The notes beneath the pieces were generated by a model that saw nothing but the letters and a program-made list of their open reading frames with translations, was not told where the DNA came from and did no database searches. From Hypericum androsaemum (taxonomy: Eukaryota > Streptophyta > Magnoliopsida > Malpighiales > Hypericaceae): DNA of 64,000 nucleotides. Position numbers and translations under genes: made by a program. Below are positions 23,678 to 35,611 of the stretch, piece by piece. The stretch lies in contig OZ023188.1 of the NCBI GenBank assembly GCA_963995505.1, positions 19,481,912 through 19,545,911 of the forward strand. Direction: 5' to 3'. Position 1 is the first letter of the stretch. Each line of letters opens with the position of its first letter.

Positions 23678-24773
23678 GCTGGCTATATTTTTGCTATTCG
23701 AATTGAAAATCAAAATTAATCTAGAAAAATCTTCTATCAGTTAATTTATTTACATACTCAATGCTAAATTATTACAATTCTCATAATTGTTGTCTTTGGT
23801 CATGGGATTTGGAAATAAGGTGTGTCTAGCTTGTTCCGTCGTTTTATGAGCGGGAAGAGCAAGAGGAGTCATCCTCCTGTTTTGCCTCCCAGTCTGCCAC
23901 ATTATTACACTGATGGTGATGATCTTGCGAATCCTTATAACATTAGGAGATGTCATATAGGTAGGTATGTAGCTTGTCTGGGTTGTCCCAGTCGCAAGGA
24001 CCAGAAATTGACTAAACAAATGGATACAGATCTATATCTTTTGAATTTATAATATGTGGATCCCTTCACATCACATTTCAATGTCAGGAGTTGCCCACCA
24101 CCAGGCTGGCTGCAACAATAGTATGTGCACGAGTGGCATGCTTTGTATCGTCACACACAGTTTTTTTTAGGGAAACGTCACACACAGTTGGGTAGCCAAA
24201 ATTACTCTTACCTTGAATATTAAAAATTTTCGAATTTGATCTATTAAAAATATAATTGTTATAAAAAAAATTCTCTCACCTAACGCGAGGGATGATGTTG
24301 TGTTATAAGCCCCGTCACTATTCGCACCTCGGAGAATTGCACACGGAAGGACTCGTGTGCTACTCGTTGAAGGACCAGGTGTACAACTAATTATTGGCAA
24401 TTATATGCGCAAGATTATCGCTACCGTGGAGCTACTTTTCGCCATCAATTTAATATGAAAACGGTGAACTTTCGATGGGTGTCTATAATTAGAATCATAA
24501 TTCAAAATTTGAAATCGACTCAAGAAAATATTATCATCCGTATACAAATTTGGGTTCGGATTTGTAGGAACACATTGCTGAGTACAATATAAATTCCGGC
24601 GCAAATTTTACGGTGGTTTCAATAAATTGAAAGATAAATTGTGGGTTCATAAAAATAAATGGATTCAATCGAATAACGTTGGATAACAAATTACATGTAT
24701 TTTAAGAACTATAATAATATTTTTAAACAATAGCTACACTGAGAGAATCGCCGAAGAACATTTATCCTAACAA
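23678..24773. other. Spacer between Cassandra and LINE
   Basis: AT-rich, no recognised gene. A short direct repeat around gtcacacacagtt occurs near 24150-24190. Confidence 0.45.
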
Positions 24774-24788
24774 TACAATAAATATACT

Positions 24789-25529
24789 TTTTTAAAAAAA
24801 GGTAAAAGTTGTATTGCACATTAAAAAGACACCAAAATCTTACACCAAACTGTATCGAAGTATAGATCTTTAGGTAATAGATAAACGACTATCCTAGAAA
24901 AATGATAAACGACTATCAGGGCCAAAATTCCTAGGAGCATAATGAAATCACGGCCAAACATCAATGAGGGTCAAAGCGCTTGGCACGATTTCCACACGCC
25001 GATTCTTTGAATCGTAAAAGAGTCGTTGAGTAGTCTTCCGTCAAAGAGAGACCCACTAGCATTGCGATGTTTAAAGCCTCGGTCGCTTGCTCCTCATCAC
25101 ACACATCATCTCTAACCTCCGGATCAACAACGGAAGGCAGAGTAGATTGATCGAATAAAGGCAAGGATGGGGGTTTAATCTTTACCTTACGTAACGAATC
25201 TTCTGTAGGGCCGCCGCTTTGCTGGTGAGCTTTCTTTGTCGGGTACTTGTTCGTGTTGAATACACCAAGGGAGTAGGTAAGGAGCGCAGAACAGCATCTG
25301 GGATCAAATGCTGGTCCTCAACCTCAACAGAAGCAAGGACAGGAATATCGAAAAGATCCGCAATAGCCAAAACATCTTGTATCTCAACAGGTGCAGCGAG
25401 TAATTCATGCTCTTCAACCGGCATATCAGTAGTGGACAGAACATTGTTGACAGGGGAAGTTGCAACAATCAACGCCCCCTCCAAAGCCACGGCCTCTACC
25501 ACAATAGGATCCAACAGCGAAACACAAAG
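24789..25529 (-). mobile_element. 5'-truncated LINE with decayed ORF
   Basis: The 3' A-rich end is at the left. A 15-bp target duplication tacaataaatatact lies at 24774-24788 and 25530-25544. On the minus strand an acidic, Val/Ala-rich frame (25514-25182) passes by a frameshift near 25200 into a second frame (25164-24961). That frame ends in GLSLTEDYST...ACG...FDPH-stop, the same C-terminal pattern as the LINEs at 9600 and 42794. It is a dead retroelement copy. Confidence 0.8.
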
Positions 25530-25544
25530 TACAATAAATATACT

Positions 25545-26123
25545 AATTTAAAGAAGTCTTAAATTTCAAAACTTGATAATTATAATCATGGTATAAAAAA
25601 TTTAAAAAAAAACTTTACCGAGGGAATGTAACAGTTATGCATATATAATTACAACTTCTTAACAATGGTTCTTCTTGATCTTGTAATAGATTTAAACAGT
25701 CATCCATAGTATCTCAATGTGGCTCATTAATCTCTCAGAAAATATTGTTTTCACCCTCACCATTTACTACAATCAGTTTCCTTTCATGATATTCGATTTA
25801 AAAAATGATATTCGATTTTTGTTGCAATAAAGTTGTAGAAAATTTTGAAGGGAAACTTAAAATTAAAGGACACCTGTCACGCAAATTAAATTTATAGACA
25901 ATCATCCATGGTACCTTTCACGAAAGGTATAACGAACATAATTTTAAGTTAAAAAAAACATAACTGACGTTACACATCTGTCATCGGTACGTAATATGAA
26001 ATGAGAAGCAAATTAAAGGACAACAAATATTGTATCAAAATGTTTGTATTTAAATTTTCGCCGTATATCAATTTACATCCCTCGGCGTAATAGCCTAAAA
26101 ATTTCGAGAATTTGCTCGAATAA
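25545..26123. other. 3' region of DUF241 copy 2
   Basis: AT-rich with no recognised feature. It contains a short direct repeat around aatgatattcgattt near 25790-25815. Confidence 0.4.
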
Positions 26124-26930
26124 TTACTGGGACAAGATATTCAAGATTGAGGCTCTCGTTTTAATCAACTTCCTAAACACACTCTCCAAAGAATTCTCCA
26201 AATCTTGGATGCTCATCTCCAACACCTCTAACCCTTTATGGATCTTCTGGCAGTCCAAATCATCTTCAATTAAAGCTGCGTCAACTCTCTCCAATTCGTT
26301 GAATTTATGATCCTGGCTGGCAACCACTCCTTTGTGCACCAACTTCGTAACCAGCGACCATTTGCTCTGCCTTAGCTTCGACGCTGAGGCTGATAAGAAG
26401 GCCAACAGGGACTTGAAGACGGAGAAGTTGATGGAGTTGACTTCTCTCAGAACCCTAGTCAACGCCGAGAGTCCCTGCCCTTGGTTGGTGTCCATTTGTT
26501 TTACTACAGTTTCGGTCAGCTTTTTCACCTGCTTTTTCATCAACTTCCTGAAGGATGTATAACTTTTTACGTCGTTTTCCAAGGTGGAAACGCCTTTCCG
26601 CCTTCTAAGGGAGGATTCAAGCGCACGGATTTGCTCCTTGAATCGGAACAGGAGGTCCCTAGTCATCTCACAGATGTCCAGAAGCCTCATGGACCCGTCT
26701 AGGATATCATCCAGGCATTTCTCGTTATGGACCAAACTCGAGTCGAGTACATCTTCGAGGGAGATGTACAAGTCCTCCAACTCGGAGAGGCCAGTGCTAA
26801 TTGACCCAGATGTTGATGCGGATGATACCTCCCATGTCTTGAGCCTGTTTAGCTCAAGTTCGATTTTGTTGGCCTTTGGATGAGACCTCGAAGGCAGGCT
26901 TACCGATCTTGTGTGATACCTGGTAGCCAT
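26124..26930 (-). CDS. DUF241 family protein, copy 2
   Basis: Single exon, 268 aa. It shares the family pattern: TRSVSLPSRSHP at residues 7-18, RALESSLRRRKG near 103-114, WSLVTKLVHKG in the C-terminal half, and the end TRASILNILSQ. It is predicted helical and cytosolic, function unknown. It has the same orientation as copy 1, 3.3 kb away, and the similar termini point to tandem duplication. Confidence 0.92.
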   Translation of the reverse strand: MATRYHTRSVSLPSRSHPKANKIELELNRLKTWEVSSASTSGSISTGLSELEDLYISLEDVLDSSLVHNEKCLDDILDGSMRLLDICEMTRDLLFRFKEQIRALESSLRRRKGVSTLENDVKSYTSFRKLMKKQVKKLTETVVKQMDTNQGQGLSALTRVLREVNSINFSVFKSLLAFLSASASKLRQSKWSLVTKLVHKGVVASQDHKFNELERVDAALIEDDLDCQKIHKGLEVLEMSIQDLENSLESVFRKLIKTRASILNILSQ

Positions 26931-27000
26931 TGGTGCTTATTGTTTGGATTTTGAGTTCTTGTTTTCTTTTGAAGTGTAGAATTGGATTTGGATGATGTGG

Positions 27001-27007
27001 TTATATA
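27001..27007 (-). promoter_or_regulatory. TATA-like box of DUF241 copy 2
   Basis: Minus-strand TATATAA about 71 nt upstream of the start codon at 26930. Confidence 0.4.
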
Positions 27008-29336
27008 GACACACTTGTGAGTTATTGGAAGGAGACAAGCTTATATTATACAAAGTGAAGCTAATGTGGGCTCCCATCCCACTTGGGTTGCGTTGTCACG
27101 TCTTTGGTCAACAAATCTCTCATTCTTGGACAGAGAAAGTATGAGATGAGCTGTATGCTATTTTGTCAGCTTTTGAGGAGTCCCTCCCAATATTGCCTCC
27201 TCTTCTTCTGCCACATAACTCACACTTTCAACGCAAGGGATAAAAGAACTTAAATTTATTTTTGAAAATTTTATATTTAAATTTTACCAATGTAAAAATT
27301 AAATTGAAAGAATTGCTTCCAAAAATAGAATACGATAGTGGTTGATTCTGAATATTAAAATTTACACACAAAAAATAACTCATGCTATTGATTTCCAAGA
27401 AATAATATGTTAAAATAAAGACAACTTCGGTAATGTGCGAAAAAATGTGCAATGAAACGAAAATCTAACAGACAATAATATTACCTCACTTGCTTACATA
27501 TTAGAAGCTCTATAGAAACTAAATCTTTATGAAAATGAGTTAACGGTTTTTGTATTTACAAATAAGGTCCACTCACTTGCAAATGTGAATCGCATATTTA
27601 CAAAATGGAGCCATGCTAGATTTATGAATTATTAAGGTTATGATGAAGGATTTCGAGATAGTTCCTTACAAGACAAGCCTCATTATAGTAGTATGATGCA
27701 CGAGTGGGTTGTACTTGAGGTGTCCCCAATTATACGTGCTAAGTGCCTTATTTAACTACATAATTACCGAAGCTTGTAAAGCAACGTGATTATCGAATTC
27801 CTCAGCAGCTGTACGAAGTATACACATGCACCGGCTATTCATCGTAACACGTATGTATCGCCGCTCATAATTGATCGCCTCTTTATTTTATTGCATCTTT
27901 GGAAAAAGACAAAGAAGATAGGGATGCATGTGTTAAGAATGTGGATCGTCCTGCGATTTTCAGATTCTGTTGTGTTTCGGTACGCGACACCTTCTTCTTG
28001 TTTAATTAATCAAAAACTGCGGTGGCTGTAATCAGAGAGATGGAAGTCGCAGGGAGTGTCGTTTCCTTGCCTCCTCCTCCCCCCCATCATTCCCAATTAT
28101 TTTTTCCAAAACACAAGAGCTTATCCATTGAATTACCTAGCTGCCAATATGAATCCATAGAATTTGATATATAACATTGAAGCTGGCACGAATCTATTGT
28201 GGGATGATGATGCTGATCACAATCAGAGGAATCAAATCAATTGATTCTCTCGCAAGTACCATACAGTACGTTCGGTGTCCTTGGTGGTGTGGGCAAGATA
28301 AAAGTAATTTGATTATATTAACTTATTAAACAGCATTGCTTAATTGAAATAATTGGGTTATTGAGAAGCTTGCGACATAAAATACATGTGACCAAGATAA
28401 ATGCATTTCGTGATCGAGCTTTAACTGCATTGCCGGTGTCCCCTCTGGGTTCAATGTCCCGAAGGTGTGCATTGAATAACCATCCTGAAAGAAATAGTTA
28501 ATACCATTCGGTGCTTGAAAATTATTATCGACAATCTTGAAAAACGGAAGACAGAAATTGGGCCACGACTGATGGGCTTTCCCATAGGCCCGCCGCTAGT
28601 TTTGTAGTTTCTGGGGTGATGAAAATGGTGGCTTTTTTTAATTTTATAGTGGTCCAAATATATTAAGTTGTAAGATTTGAAAAACTAAAAATCAATAAGT
28701 TCTATTTTTTAGAAGGAACAACGTTGTATGTGCCGGAAATTATTAAGTTGTAAGATTTGAAAAAACTAAAAATCAAAAAGTTATAGAAGAAACAATGTTG
28801 TATGTGCCGGAAATTATATTAAAAAATTGGAATCCGTTGATTTGTACGTGCAATTGTCCTTGGTCAAACTTTGACATTGGATGGTAGCCGGTTTGTTCTA
28901 CGGCCACATTGTCCGAGCTAAACTTGGAAAGAGGACACAGCCTCCAAATGGGAAATAGACAAGTCGTTGGTCATAACGTGAAGAGACTTCCGTAGCTATT
29001 AGGACGTTGCACCCATAATTAGCACATAACTACATGCAATTTGCCTCTAAAGATACGGCACAAAAAGTGCCAACCCACCTCATTCAAACATAAGAAAAGA
29101 CCTCCCTCCGTCCCGTGTTCTATACGAGGGAGTAATTAACACCCCTGCGGTTGCTTGGAAAAATTAATAAGGGATGTTGCCTCGCTGATTCCCATGCCCA
29201 TTTTAAAAGGGTTACCCAAATAATCTTCCCTCGCCATTGATTTGCCCTCTCCTTCTTATCTATTCTCATTGCATATCTGAGAAGAAGAGAAGGTCGATCA
29301 TCACATAATTACAAACCAAACATAACATTAGACGAC
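27008..29336. other. Intergenic region, DUF241 copy 2 to NOI gene
   Basis: No coding region recognised. It holds an 80-bp tandem duplication (listed separately) and the presumed NOI promoter at the right end. Confidence 0.45.
28661..28813. repeat. 80-bp tandem duplication
   Basis: Units 28661-28740 and 28741-28813 both run from tattaagttgtaagatttga to tatgtgccggaaat. The second unit has a small internal deletion. Confidence 0.8.
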
Positions 29337-29564
29337 ATGGGATCACAAGACAATGGCCGGCCTCTGCCAAAGTTCGGGGAGTGGGACGTGAACGACCCGT
29401 CGTCCGCGGAGGGGTTCACGGTGATATTCAGCAAGGCCAGGGACGAGAAGAAGGCCAACGCCGGAGCCAACGCCACCAGGTCCCAGAAGCGGGGAGGAGG
29501 AGATTATGCTTCTTCTTCTAGCCAGAAGCCCGTCAACCGATGGCTCTGTTGCATCTTCCCCTAA
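29337..29564 (+). CDS. NOI/RIN4-like protein (AvrRpt2-cleavage domain)
   Basis: A 75-aa protein made almost only of the NOI domain (PF05627 type). The cleavage-site-like motif PKFGEWD is at residues 11-17, followed by AEGFTVIFSKARDEKK at 24-39. The tail WLCCIFP (69-75) has a Cys pair suited to palmitoylation and membrane attachment, as in RIN4 and NOI proteins. RIN4 is a plasma-membrane immune regulator cleaved by bacterial AvrRpt2; small NOI proteins share the cleavage motif but most have no proven role. It appears intronless from this Met. No close paralogue in the window. Confidence 0.9.
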   Translation: MGSQDNGRPLPKFGEWDVNDPSSAEGFTVIFSKARDEKKANAGANATRSQKRGGGDYASSSSQKPVNRWLCCIFP

Positions 29565-31469
29565 GCCAATTCATCAGCCATCTCCCCCCACTTTAATTAC
29601 TCGTTGATTTGTTTGTTTGTTGATTAAATATCACAAAAACCATATCCGATCTTAATTTGATTGATCCTACTTGTGGGGTGGTCGTGATTAGATCACACAC
29701 CCGGACGGTTTTTTCGTATGAGCGCCTTTGATCTTAGAATTACTAATTATTCCTTTTTGGTCTTAAATGTTATAGCTTTTGGAATAAAAAATACGTCTGA
29801 AATGGTATTATGTATGGTGGATATGCGCATGGCGCTACTACATAACATTACTCGATCGTCATAAGCCTGTTCTTAATTTCGTCGAGTTTCATGGACTCCC
29901 ATACACTATATTTGTCACGATCATTACCGGAAAGGATAATTAACAGCGGATGGAGAATTTTTGGTTTGTTTTCTTTGTTATTTTCTTATGGACGTTGCTG
30001 TTTTATGTATATCTTTTGGCATTCTGAATTGAGTAAAAGAAGGTGAATTTCTCAATCATGTTTTCCTCATTTCTAAAATTTGTATTCATGTCTTTTTATA
30101 AAATTTAAATACATTATCACTTAAGATCTTAAACTAAAGAATATCAACCAAAGTCATTTTCTGGAATTGTACACGGTTATAAAAAAAATCTGCTCTGATA
30201 TATATTTATCTGGTACCTAAAGTGGTGTACGAATATTATAATGCACCTTTATAGTAATTTTTAAAGAGTAATACTCACAAAAAATATCAACCAAAGATTA
30301 TTACAAGAAATAGCTGAGAATAAACAAGTGCCTAGTCGCTCTCTAAATAAATAAGCCCAGCCCAAGGCAAATCGTCAAAAATGTTGTGCCGTTTTAAAGC
30401 AAAACCGACCCGGCCCAGATCACCCCCAAGGCAAACCTCCTCCGCCATTAGGAGCCTCCTCCGACCACCCCCAACCCCATTTCTTCCGGCCCCAGGAAGA
30501 GAACCTCCACCCACCACCTTCTCCCCTCTTCAGCTCCCCTCCACAAATTACTATAAGGTCCAAGGTAGTATTAAAAAGCATATTGCTAGGGATACTAGTG
30601 ATTTAATTTCTGAGTCTCCTGTTAGTGATGACCAGCTCCCGAATGCCCATTATTGGTATTCTTTTTAACCTTTCAGTCGGCTCTATTTAGAGAGCTGTTA
30701 ATTTCTCAGAAAAAATATCTCTCAATAATATTTTTTTCATTTGTAAAATTTGAATTCGAGATTTACAATTTGAGTCACTTATTATTTGAATCGATACTGA
30801 ATATACCTATTAATTATCAAGCCTAGCATAAATTTTTTAGAATTTTGGAGGATCGCGTTCACGGTGAGGCCACATAAGCGGGACTTTTTCCTAAATTGGT
30901 CGAAATTGCATTCTGTTTCCAATGTATAATGCCATCTCTTGTACATGATTCATCGGCCCTTTTTAGGTTTTTACTCCATAGACCAAGGCCACACCAACCA
31001 ACCTATTGACCCACTCACTCTTCCTTACCAAAATTTTTTTAAACGTAAATTTTTGTTAAATTTTGGTCACTCCTCACATCGCATTTCATTTATACCATTA
31101 AAACAAGTACTTTTTTATTTTCTTCCAAAATTCTGAAACGAGTAGTTGCACTGAAAATGTCTCCACACAAGACAAAAGAGACAAACATCTAACTTATTAC
31201 TGTCTCCTTGTCTCCCGCTAAGACCAGCTCCCAAATTTCCTCCTACCGCTATTCTACCTATAAGTCACATGGTACACGTTACTAGGGAATTCAGGGCCAG
31301 TCAAGTTGATTTCCCGCATTGAATTCCGAGTGGCGACATTCTGACATGCTAATATATATTCTTTCCAAAATTGAACCGTAAAAGAAACTACTTTAAGTGA
31401 TTCATTCATCTTCGAGTTAACCAAGATTATATAGAATAACAAAATTTTTCGTATCAATTTTTAATACAA
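29565..31469. other. Intergenic region downstream of NOI gene
   Basis: Mostly AT-rich. A short C-rich segment (about 30400-30545) opens a 95-codon frame of Pro/Arg-rich composition that I do not recognise and do not call as a gene. Confidence 0.4.
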
Positions 31470-31482
31470 TTGCATTATAATT

Positions 31483-31682
31483 ATTTTGTTTGTTTAGAAC
31501 TGTATCCGACCCACTGGGCCGACTAATCCAAGTTCGAACCGGGTAGAACCTTTGAAAGGTGGTAAAGTTCTCCCAACAAGTATTTAACACTGTTGCGTTC
31601 CTAAGGAATTGAACCCGAGACCTTGGTTAAGCTAGAACAACTCTTTCACCAGTTGACACCAGTTAATCAAAGTGCTTGTTGG
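31483..31682 (-). mobile_element. tRNA-related SINE-like insertion
   Basis: About 200 bp. The minus strand contains ctcgggttcaattcc (B-box-like) and ggttcgaac. A 13-bp target duplication ttgcattataatt flanks it at 31470-31482 and 31683-31695. Non-coding, with pol III promoter-like boxes, hence a SINE of unassigned family. Confidence 0.6.
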
Positions 31683-32389
31683 TTGCATTATAATTGTTTG
31701 TACTCAAGATTCTTGTTAAAATATAACATTTTTATACTAATTGATCACCATGCTTGATGGTGCTATTTGTATATTCTAACTTAATTATTACCCTCGTATA
31801 ATTCATTTCACGACCGTCTTAGATTCTTAGGTACTCCTAATACGGCCTTTTCCGTCGATTGTTCTACAATCTTGCCTTCGATTTGTCATAATCCCTCTAT
31901 TTTGTTTCTTACCGCCACCCAAAATGATTGATGCCTTTCTGGGTTCCATGATCATTAGAAAATCTCCCATTATTGTGTGACAGCCTTTCATGTTCATGAC
32001 CTGACTCCCCCATTTCTTTAGTTTAAGATAGAACGCCAGAGTAATGATTGGGAAGCATATTCTAATTTCTAAGTCATGTCTCAAATAACAAAATCAACCT
32101 GTATACGTTGCTCGCCCCATCACCTTATGGTTGAACAAAATTTATAAAATGTTGGAGGCCTGTTGGGTGAAAATGTGACAGGATCTTACACCTAGCAGGG
32201 TGACCCACATTGCCACCACATGCCTAGTGGCTACTCCTCTCTAGGGTTGATGAATGTACCTACGTAACGTTTGTATATATATGAATTGAAACCACATAGT
32301 TTTTTTGCCAATTCATTGAATACCCTAGCGTATAATTCATCAGATACGTAGACGTTTTCGAGGTTCGAACCCGATCATCGGCTAACAAA

Positions 32390-33295
32390 ATGGCAAGCTT
32401 GTTTCCAAACAAATGTGTGCAAACTCCTGTCAGGTCCATTAGCCTGCCCTCAAGATTACACCCAAGCTCTCTAAGGGCTGAAGCTGAACTGGCCAAGCTG
32501 AGGAATACTTGGAGTTCATCCACGAGCGGCTTGGCAGCTGAGACGATTCAGATTGGCTTGACGAGGCTGGCAGAGCTGTTCATTTCCATAGAAGATCTCA
32601 TCCGTTCCCCACTCACCACCCAACAAGGTACTCATCCGGACCACTCGGACAAGTTCGAGGAAGTCCTCGATGGGGCGGTCGGGTTGGTAGATGTATGCTC
32701 CTCGACAAGAGACTTGCTATTGGCGATGAGAGAGCATGTCCATGATCTCCAATCCGCGCTAAGGAGGAAAGGTGGCGATGCAACCGTCGAAAGGGATCTA
32801 CAAGCTTACATGAGCTTCGGGAAGAAAGCAAGGAAAGGTATGAGCAAGTCCCTTGTGGGATTAAAGAGAATGGAATCCCGATTTGGGTCACTTCCTCTCC
32901 ACCAAGGGAATGATCAAAGCGTATCCTTTGACGTGATAAGAGAAGCTAGTGTCGTCGCCATTTCGATCCTCCGGAACTGCCTCCTGTTCTTTTGCCAATC
33001 TAATTCGCACAGCTCAGGATCCGGATGGTCACTGGTAATCTCCAAGCTGATTCGTTCAGGAGCATTGGCCTCTCATGGGAAGATATTCCATCAAGTGGAA
33101 AGCGTAGATATTGCAATTAGTTCAATGTACGGGGAGGTCAAGAAGAAGTGTGTGTCTAAGGATGGTGTGAAGGAAGTGCAAAGAAGATTAGAGACGCTGG
33201 ATGCTACCATTAGAGGCTTCGAGTCCAAATTCGATACGTTATTTAGAGGGCTTATACAACATAGGGTCTCCCTACTTAATCTTGTAACGCCATAG
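32390..33295 (+). CDS. DUF241 family protein, copy 3
   Basis: Single exon, 301 aa, on the strand opposite to copies 1 and 2. Family motifs: VRSISLPSRLHPS at residues 14-26, HDLQSALRRKGG near 122-133, SGWSLVISKLIRSGA in the C-terminal half, and the end QHRVSLLNLVTP. It is longer than the other two by an N-terminal extension and a loop in the third quarter. No signal peptide. Function unknown. Clearly the most diverged of the three. Confidence 0.92.
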   Translation: MASLFPNKCVQTPVRSISLPSRLHPSSLRAEAELAKLRNTWSSSTSGLAAETIQIGLTRLAELFISIEDLIRSPLTTQQGTHPDHSDKFEEVLDGAVGLVDVCSSTRDLLLAMREHVHDLQSALRRKGGDATVERDLQAYMSFGKKARKGMSKSLVGLKRMESRFGSLPLHQGNDQSVSFDVIREASVVAISILRNCLLFFCQSNSHSSGSGWSLVISKLIRSGALASHGKIFHQVESVDIAISSMYGEVKKKCVSKDGVKEVQRRLETLDATIRGFESKFDTLFRGLIQHRVSLLNLVTP

Positions 33296-34407
33296 CGATT
33301 AGCTTGGAGATGACTTTCAATTTCAAGGAAACTCAATTTTCTTCTGGAATATGATATGGATGGAACCAAGCTCGTGTGTTACATTCAATCAACTTGTATT
33401 TATATAACACGTTCATTTTTTCAGATAGCTGGATAATTAATCCATCCCGTCCATTAATTGGAATTATATAGCAAATACTCAAAACTACAAACTATGTTTC
33501 TTGGACTTAATATAATCCCGAAATTGTACAATTAGTATCGGAAGTAATAATTGCATATATATATATATATAATTTTAGAAGTATAATAATTAATAATTGC
33601 ATAAGTCGTAAGCATATTATATATAAAAGTGAGTCTCTCTTGTAGACATTTTACAAGCTTTGTCATTTATTCTTGACTATGTATTCTCTCTCGTCATTTC
33701 TTGGTCTCGCGAAAAGCATCTTAGCCGGCCCATAAGCTGGCATCTGAATCAGTGTGGGCCCACATGGGCCCAATTTGAGAGGACATAAGATGGGCAGCCC
33801 GAAAACTACCATGTGAACGATAAATAATTTATATCGCAGGAAAATAAGGCCGGTTAAAACAGGTAAAGAAATTGGGCTATACAAAGCTAATAAAGCCTTT
33901 ACAACCTTTACAAAGATCATGGCTTTTTTTAAAAAGAAAATTTCTGATGATAAATATCATAAACATTTGAATTTTTTTTGTTTGGCAATACTATTTTGAT
34001 ATTGGAACACGAATTCAACTATTTCAAATTTAAATTAAATAAAAATATTCTTTATCAAATTGTAACATATTTAGGGGAAATCAATAATCACCTAGATTGA
34101 TTAGTAAAAATATTATTCTAATTTAACCAGATTTCAAATTTAAATTTTTGAAAAATAACTAAAAAACATTTTGCTGAGAATTCTAATATCTACTTTATCT
34201 AGTCGACATAAACCTTATGTTTGACTGGGAGGCGGCGGACTGAGCGGCTTTAATTGGCCAATTATATATCACGTCTACGTTAGCTAGCAAGTCCCTACCT
34301 TTCCAAGAAACGAAAAGGCAAGTCCCCTACCCACCTACCGACCCTTCAGTACTTCCATCCAGAAAAAGAAAGTTTAGAGAGCTACTACCAATACTAAATC
34401 AGCAGCC
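33296..34407. other. Spacer, DUF241 copy 3 to SSL gene
   Basis: AT-rich with a short (AT)n run near 33557-33572. The last about 80 bases look like the SSL 5' UTR. Nothing else recognised. Confidence 0.4.
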
Positions 34408-35570
34408 ATGTCCAAACCAAAACCAACCTTGCCACCTTCTCAAGCCTCATGGCCCACCCCTACTCTCCTCCTCCTCCTCCTCTTCTTCTTCTTAGTTCCC
34501 GTCTCGCTGGCTCTCATCGTCTACCAACTCGACTCCTTTGACCCGGCTCCTCTCCCTTTCCCCGAGTCTACTCATCCCCCGTTGGCCGCCCCTCTGAAGA
34601 ACGACCGCGTGCTTAGAGGAGCCGAGTTCGTGGGGTCCGGGAAGCTGGTGGGTCCCGAGGATATCGCCTATGATGGGCATGCCGGGGTTATGTACACCAC
34701 TTGCGTTGACGGGTGGGTCAAGCGAGTCAAGGTCAACGAATCGTTCGTCGATGATTGGGTTAACACCGGGGGGAGGCCGCTCGGGGTTGCGTTGGGACAA
34801 CAGGGTGAAGTTATTGTCGCCGATGCTTACAAGGTTAGAATATTTAGTATATGTCTTTGTCTTTTTTCTTTGATGAGATATAATAAGTTAAGGGAAAATT
34901 ATTCTCAAATTTTTTGCGTTTGCTTAAATATACTAAAAAAATTTTATATATGAAAAATGATTCTCTGATTTTTCGTGTTTGATTTTATTATACGTTCGAG
35001 TCCCTGGCTAACGTCGCCAACTCTTTTTTTTTCGTTTTTTGTCCTTAAAACGACAAAAATACTCCTAGAACAAAAAATAAAAAAGATTGCTAACATTATC
35101 TCATCTTCTGCCTCTAGCGAGTGACGCCATAATCTTCTTCCAAATTAAATCCTAAGAGTAATAACAAGTCTGTCGATTCCAAAAGAAGCAAAAGAACACC
35201 ACCCCATTGATTTTGACTAATTAAAATCTAAAAACTATGGCCGTCGTCCGTTACGGTGCAGCAGGTCTTGCCGACAACGTCTTCGGGCTCACACAGCTTC
35301 AAATCACCCCATGGCCGTCGTCGGTCCGACGACGTTGGTTCTCAGCCCTAAATCACTCTATGGTCGTCCGTTGGCTCCCGAACACAAAATCCCCAATCCC
35401 TTCATCTACACGTCAAATTCACGGCTTAAGGGGTACAAGATGAGAGTTGCTAGGTCGTTCGACAGGAGTCGGATCGGCTTCCTCCTTCTTCCCAACAGCG
35501 GGATTCCCATGGACAAACTGTGTGGCTCAACCCTTCATCAAACCATATCTATAAACCTCGGAAGTAACGA

Positions 35571-35611
<41 letters not shown>

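Noticed and set aside
30381..30668. 95-codon Pro/Arg-rich frame
   Set aside because: Low-complexity C-rich composition, no recognisable domain, no splice partners, and a matching antisense frame; likely chance.
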